From assembly GCA_022836615.1 (NCBI GenBank), contig MU405227.1, positions 62,001 through 126,000 of the forward strand: 64,000 nucleotides of DNA. Direction: 5' to 3'. Origin of the DNA: Annulohypoxylon bovei var. microspora. Taxonomy: Eukaryota > Ascomycota > Sordariomycetes > Xylariales > Hypoxylaceae. The notes beneath the pieces were generated by a model, which searched no databases, was not told the DNA's origin, and worked only from the letters and a program-made list of their open reading frames with translations. Below, in pieces: positions 53,404 through 62,846 of this stretch. Each line of letters starts with the position of its first letter. The stretch's first letter is position 1. A program made the translations under genes and the position numbers.

Positions 53404-54211
53404 TACTACCTCATATAAGGCCTAGTTCAGTTCCAAGATACGTTGTAGAAATATTTTCAGGTGCAAATTTAAGACAGTGACTAAAAAACCAGTCTCTACC
53501 TAGTTATCCCACCGGCACACAACAAAAGAACAGAGACCCAAGAATCATCCTCACAGTAAGTATATGAAGGATAGGTAGCGATGAGAAGCCCGTGGGGGCA
53601 TAAAAACCCTCGTGGGGGTACAATCACTTGTTGTTTTCATCCCGATAGTTGATATAGTAGGAGTTGTCTGGGTCGTCGAGGCATGCATCGGTAAAACCAG
53701 GCATTGATGAAGCGAAGACCCACGGTAGCGGTCTAGAAGGGAGTAGGGCGACTCAATCAGACGTTGTCACGTTGTCAGAGGTTAACTACATCTGGTTTCC
53801 CGGGTGGTTCAATCTTCGGCAAGCAACTCCGAAATAAAGATCTCTTGGCTTGTTACCCAAACCCTGGCTACAATTTACTAGAGCCGATACGGGTCTGATG
53901 CGCTTGGTTATTGGCCAGCTTAATGCGGCTCCTGGACGACGCTCCCACGGGCCGTTGGACCGATCCCACGCTGACGGGTTGACATATTAACTAGATAGAA
54001 AAGCCTCAGCTATTCCGAATAGGGTCAGCGTTGGGCGTAAATGAGCTCCAAGTTCACCGATGTCGTATCATATAATTCTCCGAAGATTCCACGGGTCATC
54101 ATGCATTGTTGTAAATTAAGAGACAGTTCCCGGTGTCCCAGATTGCATTCGTGTGGCAACTTCGGAATGCTTAGGAATTCCTGATACCGTAGATTACCCG
54201 GATGATGAATC
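53404..54211. promoter_or_regulatory. Spacer: DUF1479 promoter and 3' flank of the HhH protein gene
   Basis: About 800 bp. It has two copies of a CGTGGGGG(C/T)A-like element at 53590-53630 (GCCCGTGGGGGCATAAAAACC and CCTCGTGGGGGTACAATC). The frame at 54025-54264 overlaps the next gene and has no features. Confidence 0.5.
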
Positions 54212-55137
54212 TCAAGACGCTTTGCCTCGCTTCGACCGGCGAAGAGGTGCCTGATACTCCGCACTATTGCCAGAGTCGTTCTTCTTTCTCTTTATCTGCT
54301 TGCTTGACGCATCCACTTGAGCAGGTTTCGCGTCAGATGTAGGGGCTATCTTGTCATCCAAGGATGTCATTTCTGACACGTCGTCTTTCATTAAGACGTA
54401 AGCCACTCTCTCGATATCGACGGCACTGGTTCCTAGTCGCTGGATTAAAGACTGCGCCGCAGCGCTCAACTCCTGATATTCTTTGGCGTTGTACTTGATG
54501 GGAGAAGTCTGTCCATCACAACATAGCCAATAGAAGGCTTCATCCGAGAAGAAGATGACGTTATCAGGATCATATACTGAGAGAAGAAGGGATGCCGTAG
54601 CCGGGCCAATTCCCCTCAGTTTGCTGATTATGACCAGTGCTTTAGATGCGTCTGAATTTTCCCAATATTTCTCTGTCGCTTCCCGGATAGTGCGCTCAAC
54701 AAGCGTTTCGTCATTTGAAGATACGAGCTTCATGAGAGTCGGACGAAATTTCCCATGGCGTCTAGACCATGTTAGAAACGCCAATTAGGTAGGCAGGTAA
54801 TAGGATAAGACGCGCGACGGTGTCTTCGGAAACTACTTACAGTTTCCAATCGACTAAGGTTTTCACATTATCAAGTGTCATAGGCTGCCTTGTCTTCTCT
54901 GTGTGGAACAAGGCGACAGTGTCATAATATCGAAAATGGTCCAGTTCTAACAGAGTTTTCTGGCCTGGCTTGACTGCTCATAGGGATTAGCCAGCCGGTC
55001 ACCATCGTACGTGATTACTTCTAACACATACCCACTTTGGTTGACGAGATTGACTCAACGAAAGAGCCATAGCGACCTAATAGTTGCTGGAACTTCTTGA
55101 GAGAGATATTATTTGGAAGTAAGTTTTTGTCCAACAT
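54212..55137 (-). CDS. Helix-hairpin-helix protein, uncharacterised
   Basis: Three exons: 55137-55032, 54973-54841 and 54761-54212, giving 262 aa. Introns are 58 and 79 nt (GTATGT...GAGCAG and GTAAGT...GTCTAG) with consistent phases. The join restores VDWKLRHGKFRPTLMKLVSS. The core has a helix-hairpin-helix signature in SKLRGIGPATASLLLSVYDP, as in DNA-binding or DNA-repair glycosylase-like folds, followed by VIFFSDEAFYWLC. The C-terminus is basic and Lys/Arg-rich (KQIKRKKNDS and RRSKRGKAS) and may be a nuclear signal. I think it is a conserved fungal protein without an assigned name. Lack of a clear catalytic Asp/Lys pair means glycosylase activity should not be assumed. It is divergent from the small zinc-finger gene over 564 bp. 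Confidence 0.78.
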
Positions 55138-55701
55138 TCTGACTGTAAGATCTCCTGACTAAGACCTAATGATGCTTCAGATCAGATCCGTTCAATTACC
55201 TGACCTGATTAAGAGAAATGAGGTTGATGACACTACTGTCCTGATAGTCTTGTGTCAACTCAAGGTAGCATCAACCGTATGTTGTATATTCCTAAGAAAC
55301 GAAAGTGACCGGCTTGCTCAAGAATCATCAGGTTCATCGTCATCTCCTGAATCACAATAGCGTTTGTTAGGATTAATGAATAAGGAATGACGGGTTACTA
55401 ATGAGGTGGAGACTCAAAGCCATAGTCCAAAGTGGTCCGTGCCTCCCTCAATCAGAATTGTTCCAGAAGCCGAAGTGGCTCCAAAAAAACCCGAACCCAA
55501 AATAGATTTAGCTCCGAAACCCCTGCATCGGCTCAGAGAAACTTTTGTTAGATCCACTTCGTCTATTTCCTTCGAAATCCGTCTGGCCCCCGATTTTTCT
55601 TACCATCTTTCGCAAATCCTAACCGCCATCTCGACCACGATACCATACCACACCTAGACAACTCATACCATTGCCAACTCGTTCGCTTTCCTACCGACAA
55701 A
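55138..55701. promoter_or_regulatory. Divergent spacer: HhH protein / small zinc-finger gene
   Basis: About 560 bp with the promoters of two divergent genes. The stretch 55630-55680 is rich in CCA and ACC, typical of a fungal leader. Frames at 55169-55360 and 55406-55657 have no features. Confidence 0.55.
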
Positions 55702-56262
55702 ATGGGTAACGTAAGTGCTCCCCTACTTTGCAATGGCTCTATCTACAAAGATCCCGAAGACTACAAGGATGAGTAGGGAGGGACAAGAGAAGAAAAGGCG
55801 GGACGGCGGATTCCGCATACCAGATAAAACTAACCACGAATACTAACAAGCCTCGTAAACCAGGGAGCCAAGGCAGCGCAGAAGCGCGAGCGCAATGCGA
55901 AGGACAGCAAGGTCGCCAAGTCGCAGCTCAAGTCTGTAGGTTCTCTCCGCCTCCCTCGCGTAAGAGAGGATACGTTGGCTTACTTACACGCCCCGTCTCG
56001 TAGAACGTCAAGGCTATGGACATCCAGTGCCAGATCTGCAAATCGACCTTCTTGAAGACCACCCGTGCCCCTCAGTACGTACATACACAAACGCTCTTTA
56101 ACACCGTCCCAATGCCTACCTAGTATCCGTGTGATTGTATAGCTGTGTACGCAGATTTCTAACACGCCCCCCAACAGGCTCACCGAGCACGCCGTCAACA
56201 AGCACAGCAAGTCCATCGCCGAGTGCTTCCCCACCTACGAAGTGCCCGCCGGCGGAAAGTAG
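55702..56262 (+). CDS. Small C2H2-like zinc-binding protein, 78 aa
   Basis: Four exons: 55702-55710 (9 nt, MGN), 55864-55935, 56004-56074 and 56178-56262. Introns are 153, 68 and 103 nt and all phases agree. The product starts MGNGAKAAQKRERNAK, is Lys/Ala-rich and Ser-poor, then has CQICKSTFLKTTRAPQLTEHAVNKHSK, that is Cys-x2-Cys ... His-x4-His, and ends IAECFPTYEVPAGGK. This matches the short eukaryotic zinc-binding group related to plant At2g23090 (zf-met2 type). Members are small and widely conserved, but their function is not well known. It was found only by joining exons, since no single open frame covers it. Confidence is high because the motif and ends match closely. Confidence 0.88.
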
Positions 56263-56559
56263 ACGACGGGGAAAATTGCTCTATCCGTGTAAGAGAGACG
56301 TACATGGGCATAGCGAATGGCGCACATCGGTGTTTAGCAGAATAAATAGGGTCTTGCTGTATCTGGGTGGGATTGCATGAAGTTTTCACGAAAGGGAGGA
56401 TCCAAAGTAATGAGATTGATGTTAACTGAATTTTATTTCTTTTTCTTTTCTTTTCTGCCCTCGTCCCGTGTTGGTGAATCGGGATTGGGATGCTCGCTGC
56501 CTTTCGTTAGATCGTGTACCTAGGTAGGTATCGTAGATATAGAAGTAGAGCGCGCATCA
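56263..56559. other. Convergent spacer after the zinc-finger gene
   Basis: About 300 bp of AT/CT-rich sequence between two convergent stops. It carries TACCTAGGTAGGTA at 56517-56530, one of the recurring palindrome-like motifs. No gene is supported. Confidence 0.6.
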
Positions 56560-57879
56560 TCAGTGCGCTTCTACCACCTGCGCCGGTACACTGGCATCCG
56601 CAACCGCCGCCGCAGCAGCAGCAGGAGTAGTAGTATTTGAACCCCCTCCCTGCAGCGCCGCCTCCCTTGCCTGCTGCTCGCGTATATCCCGTAGTATATC
56701 GGGGTACCAGCGCTCGCCCACGTCAGGATGGCTCTTAACGCGATTCCGCAGCGTGGCCTCCCCCAGCGTAGCCGCCACGCCGCCCTTCCTAAACGTGAAC
56801 TCCACATCATCTAGCCTGCCGCCGTTCTGCTCCAGCACCTTCAGCCGCAGGCTCCTGACGGCGTCGGGCACGTGCCCCACGCCGACGTCCTCGAGCTCGT
56901 CGAAGGTGGTGGAGGCGCGCACGCCCTGGAAGAAGGGGACGGAGAAGCGCGCGCCGGCGCCGGGCGCCGGCGACAGCACGCGGTGCGTGGTCGACGCGCA
57001 GACGCCGCGCGTCAGCGCCTCGAGCCCCTGGCCGATGGCCACGACGAGGGTCCCCGCCACGGGCGCGCAGTCGATCCACGCCCCCCGCGTGTTCTGCACC
57101 TGCAGCCCGCGGTGGCCGCTGGCCTGCAGCAGGTAGCTCGTCAGCATGCTGTCCTTGTGGGGGCCGACGCCCTGTCCCTCTCCGTTACCCAGGCCGAGCT
57201 CCGACGCGTCCGGGTACTTGACGATCTTCAGCTTGTGCTGCTGGTCCGCGTCGAAGTAGCGGTCGAACGCGTCGGCCGGCAGGTCGATGGCCTCGGCGAT
57301 GAGCGACGTGAAGGCGAGCGAGATGGCGCCCATGCGCCGCATGTAGTCCGTGTACACCCTTCGGAAGTTTGGCAGGACCGCTTCGGACGGCCACTGGTTC
57401 GGCGCCAGCAGATTCTCGTAGCGCGGGGCGCCGGGGCCCGGGACGGGGTGTTCGGTGGAGAGGTCGATCTGCTCGCGGTGGTCGATCTTGCCGGCTGTGA
57501 TCTCGGCCGAGAGCTGCGAGTAGCCGAGGAAGGAGGGCGCGTTCTTCATCTCGATCTTGAGTCTTTGGAGGAGCGTTGTGTAAGCTTATAGAACGGGGCA
57601 TATAGGTTCTTATTCCACTTGCATGCACCAGGCCGGCATATCCGTATGTAAATACGCATATTCAGATGCTTGGACTTACTTCTCTTCCTTCGGTATGTCG
57701 AAGAAGGCCTTGCCCTCCGATATGACCTGCTGCCACAGCTCATCCGGGATGCCGACGTTTTTCAGATATAGAAACCCGACTTCCATCAAGGCATGTCGCA
57801 GATCGGCTAGGAACTGGGGCTTCGTCTGCGGATCTTTAGCCAGAGCTAAATCCAGGATCGGGACCGAGGTGAACGACAT
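56560..57879 (-). CDS. Isopenicillin-N-synthase-like 2OG-Fe(II) oxygenase
   Basis: Two exons: 57879-57680 and 57562-56560, giving 400 aa. The 117-nt intron (GTAAGT...CCAAAG) splits an AAA codon in KEEKLKIEMKNA. This is the plant/fungal DIOX family of the IPNS type. The N-terminal DIOX_N domain (VPILDLALAKDPQTK, HALMEVGFLYLKNVGIP) precedes the jelly-roll domain. Iron ligands are His202 and Asp204 in GPHKDSMLTSYLL and His260 in ASTTHRVLSP. The 2-oxoglutarate-binding Arg-x-Ser is RFSVPFF (Arg272, Ser274). The C-terminal ~30 residues are Ala/Thr-rich and low in complexity. The substrate is unknown; relatives hydroxylate or cyclise diverse metabolites. The second exon is strongly GC-rich. All catalytic residues are intact. 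Confidence 0.92.
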
Positions 57880-58852
57880 AGTTAATATTTAATTTCAATG
57901 GCGTGTCTCGAAGTTCCCGAAAGAGTAGAATGGAATTAGCCAAGGCATGTAGGTATATATGTTACGATCTTGAGGGTATCGACGGCCTAGTTGAATATAT
58001 GTAGACATCGATAGGGTGTTGAATGACAGGTTATCTCATGATGGAGGTCCACTTGTAGCTATGGCGTAATGCCGCTCATCGGCATCCGCCGTCCAATGAA
58101 GAGAGTTTCTCCAATCCCACTGTGTAACTCGAGGGGACAAAGGGAAGTTTATGTAAGTCCTAATGCATGCTGGAACTTCTCTACTGAACAATGGGGTAAG
58201 TAGGTACCTACCTCCTATTATCAACGTATCGATCGGTATGGTAGCATTATCTTGTGTGAGCCATGAACTGGGTATAAGACATGTTTTGTCCAATATGAAT
58301 GTAGAATTGGCGTATGGAAAGGCACAGGGGGGAATCGCGACATGTACTTGAAATAGCTCTTATACTCATATAACCTTTCCTATGGCCTCAAAAAATATAG
58401 GTGTAGTAGCGACCCTTGCTAGGAATAGCCCAGCGTTTTTTCGCCTATGAAAACTTGCGCCGGATCCCCTTATTCGCTTTTCTGACACAATCCGTAAACC
58501 TCCACGCCCACGTCGTTTTATGTAATGAGTGCCTCCTTGATAGGAGATCGCAATGAGCTTTCAACCCCAAGACGGTGTTGGATATACAAGTCTATTCTGG
58601 CGCGAGGCTGACCGAACTCTTAAATGTCTTGGGTATCTCCGCACTTCTCTCTAGGCTTCATGATCGGCTTTCTCGGCCTTTTTCATTTACTTGAATTATT
58701 TCCTGGTGAGCTACTAGCGTAAAGCTAGCTCTTATTTATGCTTAGGTTTCAGATTTCTCACATAGAGTTCCGTCGTGAAGAAGTGATAGTACAGATACGG
58801 GAAGTATTTTTAGTATGTGCGAGTCGTTGGTATTATTCATAAAGCACGGCAT
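57880..58852. other. Spacer between oxygenase promoter and UTP17 3' end
   Basis: About 970 bp, with TAGGTACCTA (palindrome) at 58201-58210 followed by CCTCC. A frame at 58036-58293 has no features. No gene is supported. Confidence 0.55.
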
Positions 58853-61800
58853 TCATGCCGGTACAGCAGAGTTTGACGAGAATAGCTTTGTAACCTGATA
58901 AAACATGTCCTCGATCGGAGGCATGGCGAATGCCGGTGCGTTATCGAATAACTCTGCTAGTCTCTGCGGTGGAATAACAATTGGATAGGCGTCGTCATCG
59001 GCTGTAGCATCCGGTGAATCGACGTCCATTTCGTCCCCGCTAGCAGGGTCATCATCATCCCCGGCAAGCAACGCCAGAGTAGATCCATCCTCTGGAAGTT
59101 CCTCAGTGTGCACTTGGTCAAGGTTGAGGTCGACGAGCGGTTGAGCAAAGGCTAGAGATTTGGTATCCATGTCTTCACTAACAGACCATAGCTGGGCAGC
59201 GGAATCTAGGACGATATAACCACTAGATCCAACTGCAGAAACGACTGATATTATTGGGTGTGGGAATTTGCGTACTATTTCTGGCTCGCTTTGGTCTGGT
59301 GTGAAGATTGCAAGCTCGGAGTGGGTGCGATGTGAGTTTGGCTTGCTTCGCGAAACAGCCACCGCAAAAGTTGAAGTCCGATAGTCGACAGCCAAATGAG
59401 TTAGGATAGACGCACCTGGACCGTGGGGGTCGTCGCTAGCCCTTAATTGAACTCCATAGAGTAGCTCGTCGGAGACCAAATCGTAAACCATTAGACGATC
59501 CGAGAGCACGATCAAGGTCGACGATAGAACCTTTACATCTCGGATATCTCCTGTTATTAATCCGTCGATCGAATTCCGAATCTTGCCAGACTCTGTGTCG
59601 ATAACATGGACAGTCGAACCATGAACAGTCCCAATGGCGCAGACCAGAGTAGATCCATCTTCGGAGAAAGCGACTGCACCCGAGCCTCTTAGAAAAGCTT
59701 GGACAGCTATCGAATCCGGATTAACTGGTTCCTCGTTTTCTTGAAGGTATACAGCTCGAGAACATGCCCAGCTGTATAGTTGGCGTCCCAACTTGCCCTT
59801 GACCAGCACTCCGTTGCGTTGCCTCACCGTCGGTTCCCAAAGTCGGACAACCCCGTCTTCCCCAATACTAGCAAAACGATGCGTATTCGGATCGGCAGCC
59901 AAACCGTATATAGGTTCGCTTAGACCCGTATAATGTGGCGCATTGATGCGAGATACAAGCTCTAAGTTCTGATCTTCCGACGAAACAGCCCAGAACTTCA
60001 GATAAACTTCACGCCTTTCGGCGGGTGACCCTTCAAGAGAGTCAACATCTCGCGTAGGCGGTTGCCATTCGTCCGTAGTAGCAAGCCATTTGCCATCTGT
60101 CGAATATGCCATACCGGTGATACGAGGTTCCGTTATTGCGTAGCCTTTGGCCGTCACATTGTTATCCGTCGGGTTCGTCCTTGTTAAGGCCTGTTTTGAG
60201 ATGCCTTGCATAGTGGTAAGATCGATCGTCTGTATTAATGGAATTGATGGGCCACTTCTGGAATGGCTTATCTGCTGTCCATTCCCTACACAAAAGTGAA
60301 TTCGCGAAGTATCTGCCGGGTTGATTGCTGCGGGCGTTTTCAACAATCGAGATTGAGCATATTGCCCGACCCTTCTGACTATATCATCCTTAGACATTGG
60401 CGGAGGGTAAGTGAGTGCCTGTATTCCAGCTATATATGTTGTAGGTTTCATTTCCGCCGTTGACAGGACGATTACCGAATTGTCGTCTAAGTGAACAACG
60501 TAGGCTGAGCCATCCTCCGAAACAACGATATTCTCAATGGTCGCCGAAAGATGAGGCAAGAAGTCCATTTTTTGCGTGTCTAATTGCCAGAGGACCAACG
60601 TCGACTCAGACCCTCCTGAGATGATATAATTACCTATGGCCAAAGTTAGACCTTCAATATCAAAACTGAGAATGTTCCTTACCATCTCGCGACCACTTGA
60701 CAGCATGAACTGCCTTACGATGCCAGTGAAATTTCCGGGGTTGGAGGGAACTTCTGTGTCCCTTAGAGCTTTGCAACCAGCGAAGTTGAGGTACGAGGTC
60801 GTTGTAGAAAAATACAGCTCCGCGGGCGCAGCCTATCACGATTTCCACGACGGGTTCGTTGCCAGCTTCTACCTGGCTCTTTCGGTTGAGATGTACACGG
60901 TCCGTTACTCGCACATCTAAGGATGTGATCTCGTCGCTACCATTCAGGGTGAGGAACTCGTAGTCTAATTCGTTCACGCCACGAATCGCCGTGCTGCTTT
61001 GCATACCAAACAGGACATTTCGTTCCGATGACGCCACCAGAGCGTACCCATTTCGGACAGACCGCAGATCCAGAATGGGCTCTACCTGAGACAAGAGAAC
61101 TTTAAATTGTTTCATCATGGATTTCCGCACGTCGCAAGCAACGATTTGCCAGGTGCCATGCTTTTCGACGGAAACGAATGGCACATCTCGGAATTTGGTG
61201 TCAAACTTGATAGACTCGACGGACATGTCGCATAAAAGACCACATTTCAGTCTAGATGCAGTCTCGGCCCCATCACCATTTGTCCAGTCGATCGACCAGA
61301 TGTGACCAGCAGACGAAGCAACCCATACGAGATTCGGTGAGCTAGGAGATAGGCAAATGGCAACGACCTGTTGTTTGATGGTCTCTCTATCAAGCTGTAG
61401 CAACGGAATTTTGCGTACTAGAAGTGATTCTGCTGTTGAGTATACTTGGATGGAGGTGTTATATGCGATTATCAAGTACCTAATGTAAGTGTTAGTCTTC
61501 ACGTCTATACTCCCAACAGTAATTACTCAGGTAGGATTTGCCAGGCAGGTTTATCTGTAGCGCGTACTTCTCATCTTGGGTCAATATCGGGTCAATGTTC
61601 AGCATTCTTCCTCCCATGGGTTTTGAAATCCTCCATGTCGACGAATCGTCCTTATTGGTTTGATCATGTTCTTTTTTTGTGACTAGGGTGTTGTCGGTTT
61701 TCGCAATGAGAGTACTCGTGGTATCCACGTTCTCAGATGATATATTTGAGCCATTAACTCCATTGACACCATTGACTTTGCCGGTTGCAGTTTCTTGTGG

Positions 61801-61990
61801 TGGCTGGCCGTTGGCTAGGGCGGCCTTAGACATACGACGATGGCGTCTTGCTCGCTTTCTTCTGCTATTCTCATCCGTTTCGCGTTTTCGTTTATTCGCG
61901 CCAGGATCCTAAGTAAAAGGTGTAAGTGGCTAGGCTCACAAGTATTGCCCATAGAATTCCGCTTACTTCTGCAGTTTCTACAGGAGCCAT
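58853..61990 (-). CDS. utp17: UTP17/NAN1 (WDR75), U3 snoRNP/small-subunit processome WD40 protein
   Basis: Four exons: 61990-61967 (24 nt), 61908-61568, 61479-60683 and 60633-58853, giving 980 aa. Introns are 58, 88 and 49 nt; the phases agree and the joins restore DPILTQDEKYLIIAYNTSIQVYST and KWSRDGNYIISGGSESTLVLWQL. The protein belongs to the t-UTP subcomplex that promotes Pol I transcription and early pre-rRNA processing in the nucleolus. Seen are a basic N-terminal RKRETDENSRRKRARRHRR (possible nuclear/nucleolar signal), WD40-type blades such as HAVKWSRDG and GGSESTLVLWQL, and an acidic C-terminal stretch with DDDDPASGDEMDVDS. The two WD40 parts match WDR75/Nan1 in order and position. It is divergent from RPB10. 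The 5' exon of 24 nt is supported by a GTAAGC donor and CTTAG acceptor in phase. Confidence 0.9.
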
Positions 61991-62431
61991 CTTGAGGTTA
62001 AATGGTGCAACCGTCAAGAAACAGTTTTGAGTATCACCAAAATCTAACCTTCCAGAGGTTGTAAGCTACGCGCAAAAAGTTCACAAGTTTTTTGCGGGAC
62101 GTTAGCGATAAGGCATACTGATAAGAAATTTTCGGGGAGGAGTAACCTTATCCGAGGATCCGAATCCATATAAAAGGTACTTAGGTACATGCGCATGCCT
62201 CAACTCCAAAATGCTTGGCATTCTTTTTATAATCGATAAGAAAGAAAGCAGATCATCAATTTTTAATTCACGTCTCGTTACGAACTGCCAACCACACGAT
62301 CCTTTCTTGCGACAACAACAAGCTGCACTTCGCATAACCAACCACACGTCGCGCTTCGACATCCGATTTGGCAAAGCAACCTCGATCAAAACAAAACAAT
62401 CATCTACGAATCGTGATCCTCAATTTACAAG
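61991..62431. promoter_or_regulatory. Divergent promoter UTP17 / RPB10 with PAC-like and RRPE-like sites
   Basis: The 441-bp spacer separates starts of two genes needed for ribosome synthesis. GCGATAAG at 62105-62112 differs by one base from the PAC core GCGATGAG, and GAAATTTT at 62125-62132 resembles the RRPE core; they are 12 bp apart. PAC and RRPE are known rRNA/ribosome-biogenesis promoter elements in yeast. Function here is inference. Confidence 0.45.
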
Positions 62432-62846
62432 ATGATTATTCCTATTCGTTGCTTTTCCTGCGGAAAGGTAGGCATCGTGACACCCCGCTACTTTGAATCT
62501 TCTTTGTATTAACCGAAGCGCAAACAGGTGACCGGTGATCTTTGGGAGCGATACCTCAAGTTGATCGATGAGGGGACTGCCGATGGGTTCGTCGCAAATC
62601 TCCACTATATCTGCATCGTATACTAACAAACCATCCAAGCGACGCCATGGATACCCTGGGCCTCAAACGATACTGCTGTCGTCGCATGATTATGACTCAC
62701 GTCGACCTCATCGAGAAATTGCTCAAGTAAGACCTCCATATCTTCAAAATCAAAATACACGTAGGTAAGGTGAATGATCTAACAGCTAAACTAGGTACAC
62801 CCCCGACGGTCGCAACGAGAAGAAGATCCAGCTTCAGCAGCGCTAG
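62432..62846 (+). CDS. rpb10: RNA polymerases I, II and III subunit RPABC5 (Rpb10)
   Basis: Four exons: 62432-62467, 62528-62586, 62640-62726 and 62795-62846, giving 77 aa. Introns are 60, 53 and 68 nt with consistent phases; the second has a GTTCGT donor and a TACTAAC branch site. Rpb10 is a zinc-binding subunit shared by all three nuclear RNA polymerases. The hallmark start MIIPIRCFSCGK, then VTGDLWERYLKLIDEG, RYCCRRMIMTHVDLIEKLLKY, are all seen. The zinc ligands are Cys7/Cys10 in CFSC and the CC pair of RYCCRR. The C-terminal tail (YTPDGRNEKKIQLQQR) is longer than in yeast. Only short fragments are open in any one frame. The gene is very secure, as the conserved core is intact. Confidence 0.95.

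Noticed and set aside
61492..61567. Reading through after DPILTQDEK as coding in UTP17
   Set aside because: The frame ends soon and departs from the family; an 88-nt GTACGC...TTAG intron gives the conserved KYLIIAYNTSIQVYST continuation.
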